From: Bombyx mori | Taxonomy: Eukaryota; Arthropoda; Insecta; Lepidoptera; Bombycidae | DNA length: 64,000 bases | Assembly (NCBI RefSeq): GCF_030269925.1 | Contig: NC_085119.1 | Coordinates: 15,969,001-16,033,000, forward strand | Reading direction: 5' to 3' | Shown: piece by piece, positions 22,440 to 31,428 of the stretch | Layout of the letters: each line of letters opens with the position of its first letter | Position numbering within the stretch: the stretch's first letter is position 1 | Notes under the pieces: model-generated | Seen by the model: only the letters and a program-made list of their open reading frames with translations | The model's database searches: none | What the model was told of the DNA's origin: nothing | Made by a program: the position numbers and the translations under genes

Positions 22440-22572
22440 AGAGTCCCCAACCATAGACAGCGGCTTGGCCGAGCCTCAGGCACAGCTAATATCTGTAAGC
22501 AACGGGGCTGCTTACAATCAAATGAGCTGTATACTAGTCTAACTATGCAGGCAATAAAAAAACTGTACGTCT
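22440..22572 (+). repeat. Degenerate Bm1-like tail
   Basis: cagcggcttggccgagcctcaggca ... gcaggcaataaaaaaac shows the Bm1-like order of motifs with heavy divergence. Confidence 0.4.
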
Positions 22573-22807
22573 CCGGACGCCCGACAGAAGTGATAACTTA
22601 AACTAATCTAAGTTGAACTATCATATTGTCATATTGAAATTGTTTGAGAAAAGCTTAGGTTATTAATAAATTTTATGTATATTAATATAACAATGTAATG
22701 AAAATTGTACCGCTGCCATATGCGTGAGAGAAAGGGATGCCAAACAGACTGGCGCCGTAACGCGTTGCGTAACGAAGCGTCTTACCCTCACATAAGAAAT
22801 ACTGAAG

Positions 22808-23183
22808 TCGTCGTGGCCTAAAGAATAAGACGTCCGGTGCATTCGTATATAGCGATGCAACGGTGTTCGGATCCCGCAGGCGGGTACTAATTTTTCTAAT
22901 GAAATACGTACTTCACAATTGTTCACGATTGACTTCCACGGTGAAGGAATAACATCGTGTTATTTTTTTGATTTTTAATCAAACCCGCAAAATTATAATT
23001 TGCGTCATTACTGGTGGTAGGACCTCTTGTGAGTCCGCACGGGTAGGTACCACCGCCCCGCCTGTTTCTGCCGTGAAGCAGTAATGCGTTTCGGCTTGAA
23101 GGGTGGGCCAGCCGTTGTAACTATACTGAGACCTTACAACTTATATCTCAAGGTGTGTGGTGCATTTACGTTGTAGATGTCTA
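22808..23183 (+). repeat. tRNA-headed SINE, 3'-truncated
   Basis: Head (gtcgtggcctaaagaataag, box-B-like gtgttcggatc), middle module (tcacgattgacttccacggt) and body (ggtggtaggacctcttgtga) to gcatttacgttgtagatgtct. The last ~50 bases of the body are missing. Confidence 0.8.
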
Positions 23184-24146
23184 AAGTTAACACTTCAATA
23201 AACGAAAATCGAACAGTAATTATATGCATTTTTAGGCATATTAATCAAGATTTCCGTTTGCTTTGGAATATTCGCTTCGAAGAATAACACTCCGAAATAA
23301 AATTTGCTGCATAATTGTATGGCAAAAGAAAAAACAGAATAGCAGCGCTATCTCACATTTTCTCCATAGTATTCTTTATGGATGAATTACCAATAATTTA
23401 TAACAACTAAAAATACATTAAAACTTGTATAAATAATACTCACTAGTTTTATAACAAACCTGTAAAAAAACTATAAACTTGCTACCAGTTTTGGTTATGT
23501 ATTAAACCAATTATTTTGGCAGGACGTGTAATTATATCGAAACTTGTTCATCGAAGGTCCGTACTGCACGCTAAGGTTTCGTAACAAGCGTCGGTAATTA
23601 CAACCAGAAATCTAAAATTCAATCCGAGCACTTGACAAACTGCTCATAACTTTAAAGCTTAAAATATTTTACGCTTAAAATTGTTAATGATAATTATAAA
23701 AAAACCAGGGCAGAGATTATCCGTTTACGTCTCTTGAGATCGTCTTTACTACATACTATCCACCAGGTCCGATGAAGCAAGCACAACCCCTCGAGGCTAC
23801 TAGCAATAGATAGGAAGAAAACAAACCACCCAATTTTAGAGCCAATCATAAATCTATATAATATGCACGAAAATGTAATAAGTAAACACCTAGCACTATG
23901 ATATGTTCTTTTTTAAACAATGATTATTCATTGATAATGATTCAAATCTATGTACATTGAACGCTAATTCGAAGATAATAAAGATCAAATTACAAAACAT
24001 GCATCTCTTGTAGGTCTAAGAAAAATCCATGAAATCATACCTCGCTGTGATTAGCGAAACATTACAAAAGAAGCATTGATAGTACGAATACGACCGCAAT
24101 AAATGTATGAAGCTCTCAAGATATTCGCATTTGCGTAGAGCGAAGT
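23184..24146. other. Intergenic block, no gene seen
   Basis: AT-rich, no supportable gene or repeat. Confidence 0.5.
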
Positions 24147-24416
24147 TTTTTTTTATGATATAAGGGCCAGGACAGGAATGTGTGAGCAAAGGCTTAGCCA
24201 GGAGGGGTGGGATTAGCTAACAGCTGCCCGAGCGCCTCCGAAGGAGAACTAACAACTCAAGAGCAGCTGCTTCGCGAATGAATCTACAAGCGGATCGGAA
24301 TCGCGACCCGTTGAGAAGATTCGGCTAGAAACCTACGGACTGATGCATGAGTTAGGTTGCACGTCGAACTTTTTGTCAAATCCGACGACTACGGACTGTC
24401 GCTCAACAACCAACGT
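24147..24416 (-). mobile_element. Older copy of the Jockey LINE 3' end
   Basis: T run, then aagggccaggacaggaatgt, then gcaaaggcttagccaggagg ... gatgcatgagttaggttgcacg. It matches the 3' end of the complete element at 24805 in the same orientation, with many substitutions. It lies only ~400 bp from that element. Confidence 0.75.
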
Positions 24417-24436
24417 CCAAACCTCGCATGAGACAG

Positions 24437-24602
24437 AACTCATGACAAGGCAAAGGGGGGAAAGTGAAGCGTTTAGTGCGGAGCACATCTCTCCCATCAC
24501 CCTCCCCCTCGGGACGCCGGACTGGCGGTCGTCGGCGCCACGACCACCAGCCCTCTCGGTCGGCAGACTGTCCGAAGCCCGCCTAGATGGCGCCGGTTAG
24601 AG
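24437..24602 (-). mobile_element. R1-like LINE 3' fragment
   Basis: gggacgccggactggcggtc ... agcccgcctagatggcgccg parallels 3370-3460 (gacgccggaccggtggccgc ... gcccgctttgatggcgccg) in the same orientation. Diverged 3' UTR piece without poly(A). Confidence 0.55.
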
Positions 24603-24794
24603 TGGGTAGTGCGAAGTACCTTAATATATATATTTTTTTCATTTCCATAGTCTTATCATGTCAGATATCATGAGTACAATGTCAAGCAATTCTACACATA
24701 CTTTCGTTTACAAATACAATTTGTATTAATAAATAGCTATACAACATTATAAATAAATCACTTAACAAATAATTAAATTTCCAACATATCTTAC

Positions 24795-24802
24795 GCAACA
24801 AA

Positions 24803-24804
<2 letters not shown>
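24795..24804. repeat. Target-site duplication, left copy
   Basis: gcaacaaaag here and at 30022-30031. It marks both ends of the complete Jockey LINE and defines its length as about 5.2 kb. Confidence 0.9.
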
Positions 24805-24876
<72 letters not shown>

Positions 24877-25101
24877 ATTGAAAGTTTACTGGTGGCCCGA
24901 AGGCCTTTCCAGTTTCACCAGGACAGGTGGGCGAGCAAAGGCTCAGCCAAGAGGGGTGGGATTTGCTAACAACTGCCCGAGCGCCTCCGAAGGAGACCTA
25001 ACAACTCAAGAGCAATTGTTTCGCGAATGAATCTACTACCGGATCGGAATCGCGACCCGCTGAGAAGATCCGGCGAGAAACTCAGCGGGCTGATGCATGG
25101 G

Positions 25102-27984
25102 TTAGGTTGCACGTCGACCTCTTTGTCGAGTTCGACGAGTACGGTTACCGGGGTCCCTAAGCCTGCCCCTAGTATTAGAGCTGAAGGCATCTAATGCAAA
25201 GGTTATTGGATCTGATGGATCCGTAAGGACGTGTCTAGGGCGTCGACGGTGACTGGCTCCTGCATGATCAGGATTCGGGGAGTAGTCAGCGGCGGCAACG
25301 ATAAGGCGATTATCATGACGCATAGCCTTATCGAAGTATCGTTCCGACGCTGACTTCATGTATTTCCGAATTGATTCGAGGCCCAGGTCGTCGTGTAGGT
25401 CAACGTTCCTCACGAACCACGGAGCCCCGACAGCTAACCTGCAAAAGCGGGATTGTAGGGATTGGAGGGTGTCTATGTGTGTGCGGGCCGCGTGAGCGAA
25501 CACCACACTCGCGTAAGTCATGACGGGCCTTATGCAAGTTTTGTAAAGTGTCACCTTGTTCCGAAGGGACATTTTACTCCGCTTACAGATCATGGGGTAG
25601 AGTCTACCGAGAATAAACGCGGCACGGTCACGGACTGATTTTATATGCGGGCGGAATGTCATCGATGCATCCAGGGTAACGCCCAGGTACTTGACCTTCC
25701 TGGCCCAGGGTATGGGTTGTCTAAAGAGAGTAATCGGGGGTGTGAGATTCCTCCTCCTAATCCGGGAGGAAATCCGTGTGGAGCTTCCCCTCTGAAATAG
25801 CACCGCAGTACTTTTCGCTGGGTTGATGTCTATGCGCCATTTTCGGAACCACTGTCCTAGGGCTAGGGCTGCGCTCTGAAGCTTCTTCGCGATTAGGGAC
25901 TTATTTCTACTAGAATAGTAAACAGTCGTGTCGTCGGCGAATAAAGCTAAATGGGTCGGCGGCGACCGGGGAATATCGTTGACGAATAAGCTAAATAGGA
26001 GGGGTGAGAGGACAGAGCCTTGCGGGACTCCAGCTGTGAGAGGTCGTGGGGAGGAGCGGGTTCCCTCGACTCGATATCGAAAAGAGCGGTTCGACAAGAA
26101 GTCCCGTATGATGAGCACGAGACTATCCGGCACGCCCATGTTGAATAGTTTGAAAATCAAACCATTGTGCCAGACTTTGTCGAACGCTTTTGCGACGTCG
26201 AAGAAGAGAGCTCCCGTGTATACCGGTTTTGGTCGATTAAGCCCCACAAGAATGTGCTCCGTGAGGCGGTGCACCTGTTGAACGCATGAGTGATTTGTAC
26301 GGAATCCGAATTGTTCATCGATAAGAATGCCCTTGGATGAGACGAAGTCTCTGAGGCGTTTGTAGAGCAGACGCTCATACAGTTTGCCTAGAGACATGAG
26401 GAGGCTAATCGGGCGGTAGCTCGTCGGATGATTTTTTGGTTTACCGGGTTTATGTATGCCGATAACGTCCGCTTCTTTCCACACCGCGGGAAAGATACAG
26501 TTCGCCATAGCGGCATTGAAAATAGATGCCAACATCACGATGAGTTGGACGGGTAGAAGTTTAATAACGCGGTTGGATATACCGTCGGAACCGGGAGCCT
26601 TGCGAGGACGTAGGTCTTTGATCAAGTCTTTAACTTCCATCGGGGTGACGGGTGGTAACGCATCAGAGGGTGGCAAGGAGGCTCTGCGTTCTACCTCACT
26701 GTCTACTAATTCTACATGAACAGGGTCCACGGATTGAGTGCTGGGCGTGCACTGGGTTTGCAATGTATCGGCCAGCAGCTCTGCTTTTTCGTCATCATCG
26801 AACGCCGCGAGTCGGCCTGAGGGGCCTACGAGGGGGGGCATAGTTACTACCGTATCCGATTTGAGAGTACGAGCTAAGCGGTAGTAAGACCTTTGAGAGG
26901 GCGCGAGTCCTTCTAAGAAATCAGACCATCTGGCATCTCGGACTTCGGTGATGCGAGACTTTACGTCGCGTTGTAGGGCACGCATTCGAATACGATTTTC
27001 CGCGGTAGGATACCTATCGTACGCACGGATCGAGGCGTTCTTAGCTCTAAGGAGTTCCCTAATATCGTCGGGCAATTTGAAGCGGTGAAGGAAGTCCTCC
27101 GCTACAACTTGCTTCGATGACCTATCTAATGTCGAGGTGATGTGTGACGTTACGATGTCTATGGCTTCAGCGGTATCCTGAGGAGACGGGATAGAGTCCG
27201 GACTAAACGGAAGCGATGGTGGATCAGATTCAGCCAGGCTGATGCCCAGCGTGTGCCAATCCACCACAGTCCTCGTGACGGGAACGGAATCGGGAGCGCG
27301 ACCGAGCTTCATAACGACGGGACGGTGGTCTGAATCTAACTCTGAAACTACTTCGATCGAGTGTAAGCGCAGAGTTACGTTTTTTAATAACGCTATGTCG
27401 AGTATATCCGGGCGATGCGCGATATTTAGCGGGTAGTGAGTCGGGGTTAGCGGAGCGACGATATCGAAGGCGAGATCATCGACTAACGCGTCAAGCCGCC
27501 TGCCATTCGGGGTTGTGGTGTGTGAGTTACACCTGATGTGTTTACAATTTAGGTCGCCCGCCAGAATGACAGAGCTCCCCATACCGAGCAGCGCCTCGAT
27601 ATCACTGCTTAGAACGATCTTATCCGGTGGAAGATAAACGGACGCGATAACGATCGGCGCGTGTCCCGTCAGTGAGATTCGGCACACTGATGCTTCGATA
27701 TTAGCGAGCGCGGGAGGATCGAGCGGGACGCAATGCAGGGCTCTTCTATAGTAAATGACGGTACCACCACCACGGGCAGAGAGCCTGTCGTTCCTGACCA
27801 TGTTATAGTTCGCGATTTTAGGGTCACGGCGCGCGGGCTTAAGTAGGGTCTCCTGCACTAAAAAGATATCAATTTGGTGGTCACGCAAAAAGTCAGAAAC
27901 CTGATCACGTTGATTTGCGAGACCGTAAGCGTTAAAAAGTCCTATCGTTACGGATAGGGGCTTTATTCTACTTATATACGCCAT
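25102..27984 (-). CDS. Jockey-clade LINE ORF2: endonuclease and reverse transcriptase
   Basis: A 960-residue protein that nicks genomic DNA and copies the element RNA there. Residues 1-225 form an APE-type endonuclease with visible catalytic positions: N18 (LFNAYG), E45 (QETLL), Y117 (VYLPP), D144/N146 (GDLNC), D196 (ILDIALL) and D219-H220 (SDHRPV). The RT spans roughly 450-760: YRPISLL, DEQFGFRTNHS, D596 in FFDVAKAFDKVW, GVPQGSVLSPLLF and the FADD box with D684-D685. The C-terminal part has no CCHC cluster, unlike the R1-like ORF2 ends in this window. The ATG at 27984 is three bases past the ORF1 stop and in the same frame. Length and order fit Jockey elements. Nothing is missing, so activity is plausible but untested. 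Confidence 0.93.
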   Translation of the reverse strand: MAYISRIKPLSVTIGLFNAYGLANQRDQVSDFLRDHQIDIFLVQETLLKPARRDPKIANYNMVRNDRLSARGGGTVIYYRRALHCVPLDPPALANIEASVCRISLTGHAPIVIASVYLPPDKIVLSSDIEALLGMGSSVILAGDLNCKHIRCNSHTTTPNGRRLDALVDDLAFDIVAPLTPTHYPLNIAHRPDILDIALLKNVTLRLHSIEVVSELDSDHRPVVMKLGRAPDSVPVTRTVVDWHTLGISLAESDPPSLPFSPDSIPSPQDTAEAIDIVTSHITSTLDRSSKQVVAEDFLHRFKLPDDIRELLRAKNASIRAYDRYPTAENRIRMRALQRDVKSRITEVRDARWSDFLEGLAPSQRSYYRLARTLKSDTVVTMPPLVGPSGRLAAFDDDEKAELLADTLQTQCTPSTQSVDPVHVELVDSEVERRASLPPSDALPPVTPMEVKDLIKDLRPRKAPGSDGISNRVIKLLPVQLIVMLASIFNAAMANCIFPAVWKEADVIGIHKPGKPKNHPTSYRPISLLMSLGKLYERLLYKRLRDFVSSKGILIDEQFGFRTNHSCVQQVHRLTEHILVGLNRPKPVYTGALFFDVAKAFDKVWHNGLIFKLFNMGVPDSLVLIIRDFLSNRSFRYRVEGTRSSPRPLTAGVPQGSVLSPLLFSLFVNDIPRSPPTHLALFADDTTVYYSSRNKSLIAKKLQSAALALGQWFRKWRIDINPAKSTAVLFQRGSSTRISSRIRRRNLTPPITLFRQPIPWARKVKYLGVTLDASMTFRPHIKSVRDRAAFILGRLYPMICKRSKMSLRNKVTLYKTCIRPVMTYASVVFAHAARTHIDTLQSLQSRFCRLAVGAPWFVRNVDLHDDLGLESIRKYMKSASERYFDKAMRHDNRLIVAAADYSPNPDHAGASHRRRPRHVLTDPSDPITFALDAFSSNTRGRLRDPGNRTRRTRQRGRRAT

Positions 27985-27987
27985 TGA

Positions 27988-29616
27988 TTACCGGCGGAGT
28001 GAGGGGAGGACGTACGTATTTAATGACGCGTATACGTCGGCGTATTCCTGCACAACGGCGATAAAGTGTTGTGCAGTGGAGGCAGCGCGAATGGCGTCGC
28101 CCAAAGCGTTAACGCGCTCAAAGTTGATCGACTGAAAGAAGTCGATCGCTAAAGCGAGATTGTCGGACGCGGTCGGAGGGCAAGTCGCGGGAGAGGGACG
28201 AGTCGCGGGGGCGGGACGAATCGCGGAGGAGGGAGTTGTAGCCGTGTTCGTGTACGGCAGCGGTTTTGCCCAGGCCGAGACACTGGGCACCGCCGCCGGA
28301 ACGAACGCTGGCTTAGCCTGCGACGCAGAGGGTGCCGAGGCTTTGATGTCTGGGCCGGAAGCTCGGAGGCGGTTTTGGCGGGCGACGCGGCGATTTATTT
28401 TAGGGGCTCGGGGGCAACCACGGTAATTCGCGGGGTGACCCTGTGTTCGACACAGGACGCAGCTAGGCGGTTCCGTCGCGGTTTTTTGGTCGCGAGCGCA
28501 GAGGGCCGTGGCGTGATCGCCCAAACACTTAACACATCGGGGGCGCGCGTGACAGTTACGGGAAGAGTGCCCGTACAATTGACAGTTATGGCACTGGCTA
28601 GGAGTGCCTTTTTTATGGGGGGCTTCGACAGCGATACCAGAGAGCCTACAGACGGTCTGTGTGTTAAAGATTTTCTTACCCTCGGGGGTAGGCTGGAGAG
28701 CGACTAGAACCATATTATATGGCTCCCTACCGCGACCGGTGTGCATACGGTGCACAGAATTCACTGGTAGGCCTTGTTCTAACAGGTCGGCTTTTACGAG
28801 CTCTACATCTAACTCTTTAGGGATTCCGCGTATTACAACGCGGAGTTCGCGCTCCTCCTGGAGCGTATACGTATGGAAACTTATACGCTCCTTACGGAGG
28901 TAAGAAGAGAGGGCCCTATGGTCGTCGGGTGTTTGAACCTTAATTTGAATGCCGTTCGCGAGGTTACGGGCATTCGTGAAATTTATATTTTTGGCCTTAA
29001 GGGCCAGGCAAACTCGATCCCAAGCTGCCTTCTCCTGAAGGATAACCGGGGGAGGGGTCTGGGTTTTATTTTGTGCCACCGGACGCGGCGACGGAGTGGC
29101 ACGGGCTGGGGGCGCAACGGGAGTCTGAGGGCGGGGGCGCGACGCGTTCACGGCTTTGCTAATTTTAGCGGCCGCGGGAGCTCGAGACTCCGCGGCACGC
29201 TTCTTACCCTTCTGTACCAGGGTGAATCCATCCGTCGATGAGGCGGGGGCGAGGTCGACCTCCATGTCCGAGTCAGAGTCGGAGCACGAGGAGGCGGGTG
29301 CAGGCGACCTACGAGCAAGTGTAGGTGTTTTAGAGGGCGCGACGGAGGCCGCGGATGATCGCTCAGCTGAAACGATGGTCACGGCGGACGACGCAGCAGC
29401 TTTTCTCGCCAGTATAGGCGACACGGGAGCGGCAGGCACGACAGAGGCTGCGGTGCTCAATGCAGAAGCTCTGCACGCAGGTACAGGCGACGCAGGAGCA
29501 GCGAGCGCGGCGGAGTCCTCGAGAGGGCTCGCAGTGTGATTGGCCTTGAAGGCCAAAAACTCCGAGGCGAGCTGTGGGTGGCGAAGTCGGAGGAATTCCG
29601 CGAATACAGCGTCCAT
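27988..29616 (-). CDS. Jockey-clade LINE ORF1: Gag-like RNA-binding protein
   Basis: A 542-residue nucleic-acid-binding protein expected to coat the element RNA. I chose the ATG at 29616 (MDAVFAEFLR); an open extension upstream lacks ATG. Residues 30-190 are rich in Ala, Pro and Ser, with an acidic patch (SDSDSDMEVD). Residues 190-335 resemble the RRM-like middle region of Jockey Gag (VVIRGIPKELDVE). Three zinc knuckles follow: C342-x2-C345-x4-H350-x4-C355, C361-x2-C364-x3-H368-x4-C373 and C386-x2-C389-x4-H394-x6-C401. The second and third depart slightly in spacing. ORF2 follows at once, suggesting coupled translation from one RNA. Confidence 0.92.
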   Translation of the reverse strand: MDAVFAEFLRLRHPQLASEFLAFKANHTASPLEDSAALAAPASPVPACRASALSTAASVVPAAPVSPILARKAAASSAVTIVSAERSSAASVAPSKTPTLARRSPAPASSCSDSDSDMEVDLAPASSTDGFTLVQKGKKRAAESRAPAAAKISKAVNASRPRPQTPVAPPARATPSPRPVAQNKTQTPPPVILQEKAAWDRVCLALKAKNINFTNARNLANGIQIKVQTPDDHRALSSYLRKERISFHTYTLQEERELRVVIRGIPKELDVELVKADLLEQGLPVNSVHRMHTGRGREPYNMVLVALQPTPEGKKIFNTQTVCRLSGIAVEAPHKKGTPSQCHNCQLYGHSSRNCHARPRCVKCLGDHATALCARDQKTATEPPSCVLCRTQGHPANYRGCPRAPKINRRVARQNRLRASGPDIKASAPSASQAKPAFVPAAVPSVSAWAKPLPYTNTATTPSSAIRPAPATRPSPATCPPTASDNLALAIDFFQSINFERVNALGDAIRAASTAQHFIAVVQEYADVYASLNTYVLPSLRR

Positions 29617-29766
29617 GATCGCTGAGTACCCAGGTGGGGCGGCCCCGGGTCTTGAAAACACTCGCCTTGCGGCGAGGCCCCAACTTCTCGGACCTGAGCG
29701 GTTCTATTGAACACAGGTGGCAATGCGGCGCGATTACTACAGGACAAAGAAAAAGCACAACAAAAC

Positions 29767-29915
29767 AGAAATTACGAAAAGAAACAAAACAAATAAATAC
29801 TTGCAGGAAACCACTTTGTCGGCAGATGTACCACGAACACAGAAACAACAAAAGGAAACAAAACAAATAAAAACTTCCAGAAAGAGCACTTAGTCGGCAG
29901 ATGTACCACAAACAC
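29767..29915 (-). repeat. Tandem 74/75-bp units in LINE 5' UTR
   Basis: 29767-29840 and 29841-29915 are imperfect tandem copies sharing gaaacaaaacaaataaa and gtcggcagatgtaccac. Just outside, 29916-29975 holds shorter repeats of gccgggcgaacaaag. Repeated 5' units are often promoter modules in LINEs; that role is inferred. Confidence 0.8.
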
Positions 29916-30021
29916 AGGCCGCGCGAACAATGGCCGGGCTAACAAAAGCCGGGCGAACAAAGACCGGGCGATCGAGTGGACGATGAGCACGTCCGCACGT
30001 GACGGGTGCCTCTATCGGAAT

Positions 30022-30031
30022 GCAACAAAAG
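30022..30031. repeat. Target-site duplication, right copy
   Basis: gcaacaaaag, identical to 24795-24804. Confidence 0.9.
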
Positions 30032-30280
30032 TACGACGAGCTTCAAAGACCAGACCAGCAATCTACAAGGTTTTGCAATAAACCGTATCGATTGTCGGCA
30101 AGTGGGCTCTTGTTAAACATGATATTTCGTAAGGAAACCCTTCGCGGAACTCGGACGATCCAGAGCCCTAAATATTTCTGAAACTTTAAATCCGACCTCC
30201 GCTTTGTTGTTCCGATAGCAAACCGACGAATTATTAGCCGATATTTTTTAAATAATTTAACCGACCTTAAAAACTGAGGA

Positions 30281-30400
30281 GCTTCTTTTTTTTTTATTGC
30301 CGTATAGGCAGACGAGCATACGGCCCACCTGATGGTGAGTGGTTACCGTCGCTCATGGACGTCAGCAATGCCAGGGGTAGAGCCAAGCCGCTGCCTACCG
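30281..30400 (-). repeat. Bm1-like tail repeat
   Basis: T-rich start, attgccgtataggcagacga ... gccgctgcctaccg. Well preserved minus-strand copy. Confidence 0.8.
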
Positions 30401-31341
30401 TTAAATTCGTTCTGAATTCGATTGATTTTTTTTGTAATTTCATTACGAATCGAAGTCTAATCTCCAACAAAAGCTGTTTTCTGTCTGCAAGTACTTTTCA
30501 ATTAGATCACAATGATAAAAAGTTTTAAATTGTATATATTTTTATTCTTCTAGTAGTGCAACAATGTTAGGAAAACTCATAGTGCTTGAGTTTCGATTAT
30601 ATTATAACTGTAATTATCCTATATAACTGCTATATGTTAAAAAATATATATTTAAAAATCCGATTATTTCCGGAAAAAACCAACACACGGCCACACAATG
30701 TAGCCAACGAACCGTATGACTGAAAGTGTTTTGTTATCAAACGATCGCAATTAACGTAATATTGTAATGCTTTTTGTTATTTAATATTACGTTACATGTT
30801 TTATTATGTTTAATTTTGGCTTATTACCTGTAAAATATGTTGTTACAAATCTTTTAACAGTTATGTGAGTTTGAAAAAAATACTTTCTTTTTTGGTATCA
30901 ATAATTGTGTGTCAAAGCCGCTGCCCACCTTGAAATGTCAGTCCAAAACTAGCCTCTAAATTGAAATAGTTAGCAGCCAGTAAACCCGCAGCAAAAAATT
31001 TAATTCGAATATACGTCATCCCTTCATTCACCACCAGTATATTAGACTTGGAGACTAACAGCATTAATAATAAAGTTTCATATTCATATAAGCTAGGTTA
31101 GTCGCCTTTCTTATGGGTGCCGAAATATATACCAAGACAAGCCTAAGCCCTAATAACCAATACCTAGCCCGGACCCCAGTAAAATTGTTAGGGCAACTAC
31201 ATCAACAATGTCAAACATTCCCCCGCAACTTGAGTAATCGCCGGTACCAGCGTCTACCGAGAGGGGATCGACCATTCACTTCGCTTAACCACCGAGTCAC
31301 AGTGTAGCTTTGCATCGTGTGAACAATTGTACGCTAGCAAC
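30401..31341. other. Upstream region of the cuticle gene
   Basis: Mostly AT-rich. A TATA-like catataagc near 31086-31094 lies about 250 bp before the start codon and could serve transcription, but no initiator is clear. The fragment at 30912-30940 hints at a decayed SINE. An untranslated first exon elsewhere cannot be excluded. Confidence 0.3.
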
Positions 31342-31428
31342 ATGTGCGGTGAAATGGGTAAGGCTGTCTTGAGGGCGTTGACTGGCGCGCTACTCTGCGG
31401 AGTCGTTTCTGACGCGGCCTATTTACAA
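31342..31428 (+). CDS. CPAP1 gene exon 1 (signal peptide)
   Basis: Codes for 29 residues from ATG to CAA, followed by the donor gtgagt at 31429. Phase 0. A second in-frame Met at residue 5 is an alternative start. Confidence 0.82.

Larger units (their letters stand above)
24805..30021 (-). mobile_element. Complete Jockey-clade LINE
   Basis: A full non-LTR retrotransposon on the minus strand: 5' UTR (30021-29617) with tandem units, ORF1 (29616-27988), ORF2 (27984-25102), 3' UTR (25101-24874) and a 69-nt poly(A), seen as poly-T at 24805-24873. The 10-bp duplication gcaacaaaag flanks it exactly. Both ORFs are free of stops and frameshifts and carry their key residues, so it looks young and possibly competent. 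Short 3' copies of the same family are at 24147, 39961 and 56401. Confidence 0.93.

Noticed and set aside
24805..24873. 69-nt pure T run as an assembly or sequencing artefact
   Set aside because: It sits exactly at the 3' end of a complete LINE and next to a matching target duplication, so it is the element's poly(A). The exact length may still be imprecise.
25928..29539. Plus-strand frames of 60-127 residues opposite the Jockey LINE
   Set aside because: They are antisense shadows of ORF1 and ORF2 caused by their GC-rich coding.
29617..29661. N-terminal extension of LINE ORF1 to 29661
   Set aside because: The codon at 29661 is GTG; the first ATG in frame is at 29616, which I use.
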